IMG/VR virus record: IMGVR_UViG_3300034523_000119 | Span: 1-29,236 of that record | Length of the DNA: 29,236 nt | Reading direction: 5' to 3' (one strand) | DNA from: a virus | In this document: piece after piece, positions 20,945 through 29,185 of the stretch | Layout: every line of letters starts with the position of its first letter | Numbering within the stretch: the stretch's first letter is position 1 | Notes under the pieces: model-generated | The model's database searches: none | What the model saw: only the letters and a program-made list of their open reading frames with translations | What the model was told of the DNA's origin: nothing | Made by a program: the position numbers and the translations under genes

Positions 20945-22110
20945 GCGACGTCGATTTCCAGCAGGCGCTGGCCGACGCCGGCATTCCGACCACCGAGGCG
21001 GGCCTGCGCCAAGCCTGGGAGGCGGAAGTGGCCGCCCAGGGCAGCAAACTGAGCAACACCAGCGCCTACTCGCCGTTCTGGCGGGTGGTTACCGCCCTGG
21101 TGACCAAGCCAGTGCTGTGGCTACTTGGCTTTGTCAGCGGTACCGTGCTGCCCAACTTCTTCGTCAAAACAGCGACCGGTAGCTGGCTGGACATGCTGGC
21201 CTGGGCGGTGGACGTCACGCGCAAAGGTGCGACCAAGGCCACTGGCGTGATCCAGTTCACCCGCAACGCACCGGGCGGCACGCTGGTGGTGCCTGCCGGC
21301 ACCGTGGTCCAGTCGCCGGCGATCAACGGGCGCGTCTACCAGCTGGTGACCACCGCAGAAGGCCAGTTCAGCGACGGCCTGATGCAGTTGGACATCCCAG
21401 TCGAGGCCGTCGAGGCTGGGTCTGGGTTCAACCTGGCCCCGGGTTACTACGCGATTCTGCCGGTGCCGGTCCAGGGCATCGCCCAGGTGGCCAACGGTGA
21501 AAGCTGGCTGGCCACCCCAGGCGCGGATCCTGAACCCGACGAAGAGCTGCGTCTGCGCACCCGCAACCAGTTCAGTGCCGTCAACCAGTACCACACCGAC
21601 GCCGTCTACCGCGCCATGATCTCGGCCTTCCCGGGCGTGCGTCCCGATGGCGTTTACTTTCAACATGGCGCACCGCGTGGCCCAGGCAGCGCCAACGCCT
21701 ATGTGCTGTTCGACGCCGGCGTGCCGGCGGATACCTACCTGGCGCAGATCAATGCCCACATCCGCGACGATGGCAACCACGGCCACGGCGACGACTTGCT
21801 GGTGATGGTCATGCCCGAGACGTTCCACGACCTGGTGGTGCAGCTGTGGCCTCGTTCCACCTTAACTTCCGAGCAGCGCAACAAGCTTGAGGCGGATGTG
21901 GGCCAGTTCATCCGCGCCGCATTCCGGGAAAACAGCGAGTACACGGCCACACTGACCTACCCACAGGCGCGGTTCTCCTTCAGCCGCCTGGGCGAGGAGT
22001 TGCATCAGCAGTTCGCCGGCATTGAGTCGTTGCACTTCGAGAACGCCGACATCGTGTCGGAGCTGAGCATTCCGCGCATTCGGACGCTGCAGGTGGTGCC
22101 CCGTGATTAA
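20941..22110 (+). CDS. J: Baseplate assembly protein (gpJ/gp47 family)
   Basis: 389 residues. The sequence has the baseplate J signature: NTSAYSPFWRVVTALVTKPVLWLLGFVSGTVLPNFFVKTATGSWLDMLAWAVDVTRKGATKATGVIQFTRN near the N-terminus, then a central beta region with PAGTVVQSP and PGYYAILPV, then PDPEPDEELRLRTRNQFS-type conserved residues (here ADPEPDEELRLRTRNQFSAVNQYHTDAVYRAMI). It forms the baseplate wedge with the preceding and following proteins. Confidence 0.92.
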   Translation: MSDVDFQQALADAGIPTTEAGLRQAWEAEVAAQGSKLSNTSAYSPFWRVVTALVTKPVLWLLGFVSGTVLPNFFVKTATGSWLDMLAWAVDVTRKGATKATGVIQFTRNAPGGTLVVPAGTVVQSPAINGRVYQLVTTAEGQFSDGLMQLDIPVEAVEAGSGFNLAPGYYAILPVPVQGIAQVANGESWLATPGADPEPDEELRLRTRNQFSAVNQYHTDAVYRAMISAFPGVRPDGVYFQHGAPRGPGSANAYVLFDAGVPADTYLAQINAHIRDDGNHGHGDDLLVMVMPETFHDLVVQLWPRSTLTSEQRNKLEADVGQFIRAAFRENSEYTATLTYPQARFSFSRLGEELHQQFAGIESLHFENADIVSELSIPRIRTLQVVPRD

Positions 22111-22627
22111 GCTCGATCTGAAATTCTGGCTCGCCGGCACCGAGCTGACCAAGCTCAAGCTGGCCGCGCAATCCTGGTGGGAAAAGGTCGAAGGCTGGCT
22201 GCGCTGGCCGCTCCTGCAGCTCGACGCCGAGACCTGCCACCTGACCATCCTGGACCTGCTGGCCTGGCAGCGGGACATCAACCGCTTCAAGGGTGAGCCC
22301 GAGTCGCTGTACCGGCTCCGGGTCAAGCACGCCTTCGTCAACGCAGTGGACGCCGGCAGCACCGCCGGCATGAAGCGGATCCTGGTGCGCCTGGGCGTCG
22401 GCTATGTAGAGATCGAGGAGCGCAAGCCAGACCGGGACTGGGACGTGGTCCTGCTCAAGCTCAGCAACAACCAGCTGGCCGACAACCCGGAGCTGCTGCG
22501 CGTTTTGATCCAGCAATACGGTCGCACCTGCCGCCGCTACGACTTCGTGACTATCACCCCCGTGACCATGGGCGTAGCCCTGGTGCACTTCAACGACGAC
22601 CAGCAGACGCTCGTCGCACGCCTGTAG
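22103..22627 (+). CDS. I: Baseplate/tail protein (P2 gpI-like)
   Basis: 174 residues, GTG start overlapping the gpJ-like stop codon. It contains LDLLAWQRDINRFKGEPESLYRLRVKHAFVNAVDAGSTAGMKRILVRLGVG, the segment seen in gpI-type baseplate proteins (a W-x-x-D helix, then an L-R-x-R-V-x-x-A turn). Gene order J-I-fibre is the same as in P2 and HP1. Function: completes the wedge and holds the tail fibre. Confidence 0.82.
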   Translation: MIKLDLKFWLAGTELTKLKLAAQSWWEKVEGWLRWPLLQLDAETCHLTILDLLAWQRDINRFKGEPESLYRLRVKHAFVNAVDAGSTAGMKRILVRLGVGYVEIEERKPDRDWDVVLLKLSNNQLADNPELLRVLIQQYGRTCRRYDFVTITPVTMGVALVHFNDDQQTLVARL

Positions 22628-22636
22628 GAACTCCCA

Positions 22637-24238
22637 ATGGCAAGCATCACCCTTGCAGGCGAAAGCCTGATTGCACAAAAGCAGGCCGCGCAGCAGGCCC
22701 TGGTTATCAAGCGATTCATCTTCGCCAACGTTCCCGGGCTGGACCCGGCGGCAGCGGTCAACCGAGCCGCACCTAAGCCCGTGGCCGCGCAGATCGTGTA
22801 CACGGCCAACATCGCCAGTGGTAATGCCGGGTACGTGAACCCGAACCAGGTCGTGTACAGCCTGCAGGTGGGCTCGGACGTAGGGGACTGGGATTTCAAC
22901 TGGATCGGCCTGGAGTCGGCCGAGGGCGTGCTGTTCGCCGTGGCCTACGTGCCCCTGCAGCAGAAGCGCCGCAACAACCCGCCGCTGCAGGTGGGCAACA
23001 ACATAACCCGCAATTTCCTGGTTGTGTTCGACGGCGCGCAGTCTCTCACCGGGATCACCATCGACGCGAAGACCTGGCAGCACGACTTCACCGTCCGGCT
23101 CGCCGGCATCGACGAGCGCGAGCGGCAGAGTAACCGCGACCTCTTCGGTCGTGCCTGCTTCTTTGGCAGCGCCCTGCAGGTCGAGAGGGCAGGCGGGCTC
23201 TATCAACTGAAAGCCGGTACCGCGTACATCGAGGGGATCCGGATTGCCCGGACGTCAGCGCTCGCCTTCACTCAGCCGGGTGGATACCCAACTGGTGTCT
23301 GGGTCGACGTATCGCTGGCCCGAGACGGCAACGACATGGTGGCCAACGTCGTTCCTCTATATGGGTCAGCGGCGAACAGGGTGGACTACACCGACAGCGC
23401 CGGAGTGAAGCACTACCTGGTGCAGCTCGCAGACCTGACCAACGCCGACACCATCGTTGATCGCCGGCCATCCGAGCCGGTCACCGGGGCGCTGGTGACG
23501 CACTTTGCTGCCCGCACTGGGGACTATCCCGGGCTGCGTGCCCGGGCTACGACAAAGGACGACGTGCAACTGAGCAACATCCCGAACGCCATCAGCGACG
23601 ACGAAGCCACCAACAGCACCGCGATCCTGGCCACTACCAAGGCGGTCAAGAGTGCCACGACGCTGCTTTGGAACGCCCTCGCGAACATCGTCGCTGGCGA
23701 TACCGCCGTCGGACGTGCTGTGAAGCTGGCCACCGCCCGGGTTATCACGTTGACCGGCGCCGTCACTGGCTCTGTGTCATTCGACGGCTCGGGAAATGTG
23801 AGCTTGGCCACCACCGCCACCCAAGCCACGGAGGCAGTGGCCGGCGGTGCAAAGGTCGCAACCAACGCACAAACGGCGGATGGTACTGACGACACGACGT
23901 TCGTCAGCCCGAAGAAGCTGCGCTGGGGGCTTTCCGCGAGCTTTCTGGCCTCGGGATACCTGCTACTGCCCAGCTGGCTCGGCGGCTTCATCTTTCAATG
24001 GGGGCGGATCAACGGCATCACCCACACCGCCGAGATCACCCGGGACATCACCTACCCGATCGCCTTCACCACCACGCTCCTGGGCCTACACCCGACCGTG
24101 ATCTGCAACCAGCACTGGGCGGCGCAGATCACCGTCTACGTGGGCAACGAGACGCTGCAGGGCGCGCGGCTCTACATCGACAAGGACAGCGCCGAGACAT
24201 CGACCATCGGCCTGTTCTGGTTCGCCATCGGAAAGTGA
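22637..24238 (+). CDS. Tail fibre protein (receptor binding)
   Basis: 533 residues. The N-terminus (MASITLAGESLIAQKQAAQQALVIKRFIFANVPGLDP and later DVGDWDFNWIGLES) is the conserved baseplate-attachment domain of P2-type collar fibres. The middle is rich in Thr, Ala and Val with fibre-repeat character (ITLTGAVTGSVSFDGSGNVSLATTATQAT). The C-terminal 100 residues, starting SGYLLLPSWLGGFIFQWG, resemble the gp53-like receptor-binding tip. This tip sets host range and is the part most likely exchanged between phages. Confidence 0.9.
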   Translation: MASITLAGESLIAQKQAAQQALVIKRFIFANVPGLDPAAAVNRAAPKPVAAQIVYTANIASGNAGYVNPNQVVYSLQVGSDVGDWDFNWIGLESAEGVLFAVAYVPLQQKRRNNPPLQVGNNITRNFLVVFDGAQSLTGITIDAKTWQHDFTVRLAGIDERERQSNRDLFGRACFFGSALQVERAGGLYQLKAGTAYIEGIRIARTSALAFTQPGGYPTGVWVDVSLARDGNDMVANVVPLYGSAANRVDYTDSAGVKHYLVQLADLTNADTIVDRRPSEPVTGALVTHFAARTGDYPGLRARATTKDDVQLSNIPNAISDDEATNSTAILATTKAVKSATTLLWNALANIVAGDTAVGRAVKLATARVITLTGAVTGSVSFDGSGNVSLATTATQATEAVAGGAKVATNAQTADGTDDTTFVSPKKLRWGLSASFLASGYLLLPSWLGGFIFQWGRINGITHTAEITRDITYPIAFTTTLLGLHPTVICNQHWAAQITVYVGNETLQGARLYIDKDSAETSTIGLFWFAIGK

Positions 24239-24246
24239 GGTAAGTC

Positions 24247-24840
24247 ATGCAGTTCTTCTATTCGCGTTCCACCGGCGGCCTGTACCTGGACGGCGTCCAC
24301 GGCGACGGTATCCCTGTCGACGCCGTGGCGATCAGCAAGACCCAGCACACCGAGCTGCTCCAGGGCGAAGCTGCCGGTCGGAAGATCGTCAGCGACGCCG
24401 CCGGCGTCCCGTTCCTGACCGATCTGCCGCCATCAGCCTCGCATGTGTGGGTCAACGGCGCCTGGATTCTTGAGCCAAGCGGCCTGTATGAGCTGAAGCG
24501 CAGCGAGATCAACGCCGCGTGCGAACAAGCCATCATCGCCGGGTTCACCTCCTCGGCGCTCGGCGATAGCTATCGATACGACAGCGCAGTGGAGGATCAA
24601 CTGAACCTGCAGAGCTGGGTCATTCGCAAGCAGGACACGGAGTATCCATGCGCAGGCCAGGACGGCATCGTCCGGTTCCGACCGCACACTGCAGCGCAGT
24701 TGCAGCGGGTCAGCGACGATTTCACCGTCTTCAGGCACGCTCTGCTGCTCCGGGCCAATGAACTCAAGGGCCAGCTGGAAGAGGCCCTGGCGATCGGCGA
24801 CGCCGGCGCTATCGAGGCGATCGCCTGGAGTGAACCATGA
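24247..24840 (+). CDS. Tail fibre assembly / DUF4376-like protein
   Basis: 197 residues. MQFFYSRSTGGLYLDGVHGDGIPVDAVAIS is typical of the N-terminus of tail fibre assembly proteins. The C-terminal half (SEINAACEQAIIAGFTSSALGDSYRYDSAVEDQLNLQ) matches DUF4376, where a short Ala/Gly/Phe-S-S-A loop precedes a Y-D-S-x-x-E-D-Q helix. Such proteins fold or trimerise the fibre. GAGG lies 6 bases before the start codon. Confidence 0.87.
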   Translation: MQFFYSRSTGGLYLDGVHGDGIPVDAVAISKTQHTELLQGEAAGRKIVSDAAGVPFLTDLPPSASHVWVNGAWILEPSGLYELKRSEINAACEQAIIAGFTSSALGDSYRYDSAVEDQLNLQSWVIRKQDTEYPCAGQDGIVRFRPHTAAQLQRVSDDFTVFRHALLLRANELKGQLEEALAIGDAGAIEAIAWSEP

Positions 24841-25757
24841 CCTGGTCGCCGATCACAATGCGCTGGCCAGCGCAGTCCACCAGTTGGCTCGGCGACCTGG
24901 ACGCAGCGAAAGCCCTGGCTGCTACCGAGCTGGCCAGCACCGGCCAGCGGCTCAGCGGTCTGGCAGACATCGCCACCACTGCGCCAGGCCCAGTTGGCGA
25001 AGCCGCCCAAGGCGCGGTGGCAGCCGGGCACAGTGCTCTGGCCGCCCAGCTCGGTCAGGTGCCGGCCTGCCTGGCGGTCACGCCGTTCCAGAGCGGTATT
25101 GGCCAGGGCCGGGGCCATCAAAAGTACCTGTCGGCGCCGAACCTCCTGCAGCAGCTGGCCAGCAAGCTGACCGACGCGGGCGACAGCGCCCGGCCTGCCG
25201 GCGAGCAATACGCCCTGGCGGTGATGTTCCTGGGCACCCGATACGACCAGTTCGCCGACACCCTGGGGCGCTTCAATGCGCTGCTGCCAATCCCCGACCT
25301 GGTGCGCACCGAACGGCGCGCCCGGCACCTGTCCACGCTCGAGCAGGAAAAGTGGGTGATCCCCAGCGCCGGCGCACTCCCGCGTTGGGGCGCCCTGCCG
25401 CTTGAGCGCTGCACCGTGGTGAAAGTGGCCAAGCAGTCGATGGCCGGGCAGATCGCCGCGCTGGAGAGCTACGCCGACAGCTCACCCATGGCGGATCTCG
25501 CCGGACTGGTCGGGCGCAAGGCCGAGAAGGCGCAAGCCCGGGACAAGAAACTGGCCGACCTGCAGGCGCTGCTCGCCGGCGGCCAGGCTGATCGCAGCAT
25601 GCGCGCCCGTTTGATCGGCCCGGGCTCGCCAGCGGATCTACGCCGTGATTTGCTCCAAGGCGATGCCCCAGGGCATGAATGGGTGCTGTCTGCAGGCGTG
25701 CTCCTGGTCGGCTCCCGCGAGGGCTTGAGCTTCGTGCGCGAACTGGTGGGCCTATGA
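24837..25757 (+). CDS. Probable tail/baseplate-associated protein, unknown
   Basis: 306 residues, start overlapping the previous stop codon (ATGA). Ala/Leu-rich helical protein: long helix LDAAKALAATELASTGQRLSGLADIA, then SPAQ-type low-complexity regions and an Arg-rich helical part (VRTERRARHLSTLEQEKWV). I do not recognise a family. It lies between the fibre assembly gene and the hub genes, so a structural or assembly role at the baseplate is likely. No membrane segments. Confidence 0.7.
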   Translation: MTWSPITMRWPAQSTSWLGDLDAAKALAATELASTGQRLSGLADIATTAPGPVGEAAQGAVAAGHSALAAQLGQVPACLAVTPFQSGIGQGRGHQKYLSAPNLLQQLASKLTDAGDSARPAGEQYALAVMFLGTRYDQFADTLGRFNALLPIPDLVRTERRARHLSTLEQEKWVIPSAGALPRWGALPLERCTVVKVAKQSMAGQIAALESYADSSPMADLAGLVGRKAEKAQARDKKLADLQALLAGGQADRSMRARLIGPGSPADLRRDLLQGDAPGHEWVLSAGVLLVGSREGLSFVRELVGL

Positions 25758-26305
25758 CCCTGATGCTCGATGGCCAAAAGATCCAGGGCAAGCGCATGAA
25801 GGTCACCGCGAACCTGCGCATCGAGGCCGACGATATGTCGGGCCAGACCAGCGGCACCGAGAAGGCTCACAAAGGCTTCAAGCCCAAGACCCTGACAGTG
25901 TCGCTTATGGTCCCCTACAAGGACGCGACGGACCTGCGTGCCCTGATGAGCCTGGCCGAGGCCACTGCCGGCGGCGGCCAGCTCAAGACCTATCGCGTCG
26001 TGAACGATACCGCTGCGGCCTTCGGGATCCGCCAGGTGCAGTTCGCCGAGGGCGTGAGCGCCCGGGAGGACGACACGCTGGCCCAGTGGGTCGTCCAGTT
26101 CACGCTGTCCGAGAAACTGTCGAACCCCGAGCGGGTAGAAGGCCGACGCAAGTCCAGCAGCACCACGGCGCAATCCAGCCCGGGCCAAGCTGTAGGCAGC
26201 GGCGCCGGCGGCAGGGGGAGCGATGGCAGCGACGGTGAGCAGGGCCTGACTGGCTTCGAAGCCGTGCTCAAAAGGGTGGACACGTACATCGGCGGTGGCT
26301 CATGA
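25754..26305 (+). CDS. Probable baseplate complex protein
   Basis: 183 residues. The first 125 are beta-rich (MTLMLDGQKIQGKRMKVTANLRIEADDMSGQTSGTEKAHKGFKPKTLTVSLMVPYKD), of the kind found in baseplate/hub adaptor proteins next to gpD-like genes in HP1-like phages. A Gly/Ser-rich linker (SPGQAVGSGAGGRGSDGSDGEQG) leads to a short C-terminal helix (LTGFEAVLKRVDTYIGGG) that may dock on the hub. ATG 25754 overlaps the preceding stop codon. Confidence 0.65.
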   Translation: MTLMLDGQKIQGKRMKVTANLRIEADDMSGQTSGTEKAHKGFKPKTLTVSLMVPYKDATDLRALMSLAEATAGGGQLKTYRVVNDTAAAFGIRQVQFAEGVSAREDDTLAQWVVQFTLSEKLSNPERVEGRRKSSSTTAQSSPGQAVGSGAGGRGSDGSDGEQGLTGFEAVLKRVDTYIGGGS

Positions 26306-27012
26306 GCATGAAGCTCCACAAGGTGCTGAGTGTTGGCGGGGCTGTTCTGCCGCTGATCCAGGACGAGGTTCGTCTGCAGCTCAAACACCCTGGGCGGGCT
26401 TCGTTCACGGTCCAGGCCGGCAACCCGGTCAAGGGTCTGGTAACGCTGGACATTGGCTACAACGAACGCCAGCTGCAGCGCCACTTTATCGGCTACGTTG
26501 AGCGCAGCACCGTAGTAAACGGCCAGCAGCAGATCCTGTTCTGTCGCGAGCTGGCCACCGTGCTCGAGGCGCCGCTGCCGCTCAACCTGCGACACGTCAG
26601 CCTGCAGGCCGTGCTCGAGGAGGTCAGCCAGAAGACCGGGCTGCGCTTCCGTGTACCTGCCCAGACCTACGCCCAGGTGAAGGCACCGTACTTCTACAGC
26701 TTGGGTGGCGGCTACCAGGCCATGGACAACCTGGCCAAGGTGTTCAGCGTGCCGGACTTCATCTGGCAGCAGCAGGGCGACGGCGAGGTGTTCGTGGGCA
26801 GCTGGGCAGATAGCTTCTTTGGCGCCCGATCGCCACTGCAGCTGCCGATCGAGCTGTTCGACGGCTACCAGGGCAACCAGAGCGCCACGATCTCAGCCCT
26901 TCCCGGACTGCGACCAGGCGTATCGATCAACCAGGGCGAGCGGATCACGAATGTGACGCTGGCCGGCAACCAGATGGCCATCCGATGGACAACGCAATCA
27001 AGCGCAGCGTAG
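26302..27012 (+). CDS. Baseplate hub protein (gpD-like)
   Basis: 236 residues. The layout of early strands (EVRLQLKHPGRASFTVQAGNPVKGLVTLDIGY), the IGYVERS turn, LRHVSLQAVLEEVSQKTGLRFRVPAQ, and FYSLGGGYQAMDNLAKVFSVPDFIWQQQGDGEVFVG fits the hub (gpD/gp27) fold, which makes the trimeric base of the tail tube. It is shorter than P2 gpD, as in HP1-type phages. Its 3' end overlaps the spike gene by 28 bases. Confidence 0.75.
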   Translation: MSMKLHKVLSVGGAVLPLIQDEVRLQLKHPGRASFTVQAGNPVKGLVTLDIGYNERQLQRHFIGYVERSTVVNGQQQILFCRELATVLEAPLPLNLRHVSLQAVLEEVSQKTGLRFRVPAQTYAQVKAPYFYSLGGGYQAMDNLAKVFSVPDFIWQQQGDGEVFVGSWADSFFGARSPLQLPIELFDGYQGNQSATISALPGLRPGVSINQGERITNVTLAGNQMAIRWTTQSSAA

Positions 27013-27956
27013 AGCGCCAATTCCCCGAACTCAGCGGCGGTTACCACCTGCCGCGCTTTGGCCGCGTCGTGGCGGTACCGGATGCGCCGACGACGTCTGG
27101 GTTGTGCGACGACTTCCGGCCGCGCTTCGCCGTCGACGTGGAGATCCTGCTGCCGGATGGCGAACCCGACCCAGACCTGCCGGTGCTGACCGGGCTGCCG
27201 CTGCCGGCGCCGATGGGCGGGCAAGAGGCCGGTATGTTCGGCTTTCCCGAAGAGGGCACTACTGTGGTGGTGGGCTTCGCCTACGGTCTGCCGCACAAGC
27301 CCTTCATCCAGCAGATCCTGGCCCACGGGCTGAGCCTGCCCCGGGTACCGAAGGGCGACCAGGTGTGGCAGCACAGCGAGGCCTGTCAGCAGCGCGTGGA
27401 CGCGGACGGCAACTGGCTGCGCCAGACGGACGGGAAGATCCAGGACAAGGCGATCGAGCGCGAGGTGGAAGCGCTGGACAACCGCGAGCAGTACCAGAGC
27501 CACACCAGGACGGTGGATGATCATTCCACCGAGTCGGTGGGGGGTACCAAGACGCTCGAGGCGCTGGGCGCCCTCAAGCTGCTCTCAGGCGGGGCGGCGA
27601 GCCTGGCAGCGGTGGATGACCTGAATCAGGCCACTGGCCGCGATCTGAACCTGGTAGTCGGCCAGAAGCTCAACGCCACGATCGGCGGCGACGTCCAAGA
27701 GCGGATCGAGGGCCTGCGCCGGAGCGTGGCGGGGAAAGGCCAGCGCCTGCAGGCGCCGAAGACGTGGCTTGGGTCGGATGGGGTGAACGTGCTCCAGGTG
27801 GTGTGTGATCTGCTCGACCTGGTGCAAGCAATGAACCTTCAGCTGGCAGGGCACACGCATGGGCCCACGCCAGCGCCGAGCAACGCGACGGCATTCTCTC
27901 AGGCAGCAGCTTCGTCCCTTCTGCTAACGAACCGACTCAAGCCAATCACCCTATAG
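26985..27956 (+). CDS. V: Baseplate spike protein (gpV/gp5-like)
   Basis: 323 residues. The N-terminal OB-like domain (LPRFGRVVAVPDAPTTSGLCDDFRPRFAVDVEILLPDG and EAGMFGFPEEGTTVVVGFAYGLPHKPFI) sits on the hub, and the middle is a beta-helical stretch with the TVDDHSTESVGGTKTLEALGALKLLSGG pattern. Near the C-terminus is LAGHTHGPTPAP, an H-x-H metal-binding motif of membrane-piercing spikes such as P2 gpV. In this phage the hub and spike genes follow the tail fibre, the reverse of P2 order. Confidence 0.87.
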   Translation: MDNAIKRSVERQFPELSGGYHLPRFGRVVAVPDAPTTSGLCDDFRPRFAVDVEILLPDGEPDPDLPVLTGLPLPAPMGGQEAGMFGFPEEGTTVVVGFAYGLPHKPFIQQILAHGLSLPRVPKGDQVWQHSEACQQRVDADGNWLRQTDGKIQDKAIEREVEALDNREQYQSHTRTVDDHSTESVGGTKTLEALGALKLLSGGAASLAAVDDLNQATGRDLNLVVGQKLNATIGGDVQERIEGLRRSVAGKGQRLQAPKTWLGSDGVNVLQVVCDLLDLVQAMNLQLAGHTHGPTPAPSNATAFSQAAASSLLLTNRLKPITL

Positions 27957-28005
27957 CCAATACTCAATAGTGGCGGCATGATGGCAAAAACTAAGAGGCC
28001 ATCTT

Positions 28006-29151
28006 ATGATCTGCACGGAATGCGTAATCCCGATACCGCTCAAAAAACTCATAGCTGGGCAAGGTGGCTTTGGCGACTGTCAATATTGTCAAAAGCCTGG
28101 GATGTGCCTTCAAGATGAAACTGTTCTTGAGTACATAAAAGAGCGAATTTTAGAGTCTTTCCGTACGCTCGAGGAACTCAGCCACATCGAGCAGCACATA
28201 TTTTTTCATGGATCAGACAAGATAACTCCGAGCGAGTTCTGGGCGATAGTGCAAGATGACTACACCGTTGGCACGGACGCATTCGTAGAGCGCGCCATAA
28301 ATTACCTCGAAGAAGATCTAGCGTTAGATGAGCACGGTGAGACCCAGATCTGGGCACTTGATGATGGAACATTAGCGCGAAATGTTTATGAGGAACGATG
28401 GCAAAAATTCGTCCTAGACACTCACCACGGCTATCGCTTTTTCAATTTTGCCGCGAAAGAATTTCTCGATTCATTGTTCGACTTTGCCTGCCACGACAAG
28501 AAATTGAGACCTGAACTGCTCACGACATTAAAGGACGATCAGCTATTGTTTAGGGCGCGAAAAGTCTCGGAACGTAGAAAATGCGATGAGTTTGACAAGT
28601 TTCCAGAAACTGCCTTAGGTCCAGCCCCGGCGGCAAAAGCTGGCGATCAGCGAATGACCCCGTCTGGTATCTCGGCAATGTATTGCGCGTTTGATCGGGA
28701 AACATGCCTGAGTGAAATTCGCGCAATCACAGGCGATCTTGTAGTCAGTGGTGCTTTCACGCCAGTAACTCAACTTAAGTTTCTTGATCTTCGCATGCTT
28801 CAAGAAATGTCGAAAATTTCAGCGCACCCGTTTGATAAAGGATACGTAGAGACCTGTCACGCTCATCGATTCTTATGTCTGCTCATCAACAAATTGTCGA
28901 AGCCTAAAAGCAGTTCCGACACCCTGGGATATATATCCACACAGGTGGTATTTGAATACCTGCGACTGAGATTTAAAGGCCAAGTATCTGGCCTGATCTT
29001 CCCTTCAGTGCAAACTGGCTTAGTTGGTACTAACGCTGTTTTGTTTCCTGAGAGCGCTGTAATTGCCCCCAAAGGGTACAAAATTGAGAATGAGGACCCG
29101 CTGGGACATCAATGTCATCAACTTTGGAAATTATCCATAAATATCATATAA
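28006..29151 (+). CDS. RES-domain protein (predicted NAD+-degrading effector) with N-terminal cysteine cluster: prophage cargo
   Basis: 381 residues. The C-terminal half (about 180-350) has the RES-fold signature: R183 in LLFRAR, then RMTPSGISAMYCAFDRETCLSEIR with Tyr226 and Glu237, and later GLIFPSVQTGLVGTNAVLF with Ser334. These are the Arg-Glu-Ser residues that name the family, whose toxins degrade NAD+ by phosphorolysis (for example MbcT). The N-terminus carries C3-x2-C6 and C25-x2-C28-x5-C34, a probable zinc site, and residues 35-170 are helical, as in RES proteins with a HEPN-like N-terminal region. AAGAGG is well placed before ATG 28006. The gene is clearly AT-richer than the rest, shows no antitoxin neighbour, and lies between the last virion gene and the expected attR, a classic cargo site. 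Role in anti-phage defence is inference. Confidence 0.75.
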   Translation: MICTECVIPIPLKKLIAGQGGFGDCQYCQKPGMCLQDETVLEYIKERILESFRTLEELSHIEQHIFFHGSDKITPSEFWAIVQDDYTVGTDAFVERAINYLEEDLALDEHGETQIWALDDGTLARNVYEERWQKFVLDTHHGYRFFNFAAKEFLDSLFDFACHDKKLRPELLTTLKDDQLLFRARKVSERRKCDEFDKFPETALGPAPAAKAGDQRMTPSGISAMYCAFDRETCLSEIRAITGDLVVSGAFTPVTQLKFLDLRMLQEMSKISAHPFDKGYVETCHAHRFLCLLINKLSKPKSSSDTLGYISTQVVFEYLRLRFKGQVSGLIFPSVQTGLVGTNAVLFPESAVIAPKGYKIENEDPLGHQCHQLWKLSINII

Positions 29152-29185
29152 TTAGCGCTCAAATCAGTGCATGGGAGAAGCCCTT

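Noticed and set aside
27978-28120. A small ORF (MMAKTKRPSYDLHGMRN...) in another frame at the start of the RES gene, considered as an antitoxin
   Set aside because: It overlaps the first third of the N-terminal domain of the RES gene, has no ribosome binding site of its own and shows no antitoxin-like helix-turn-helix.
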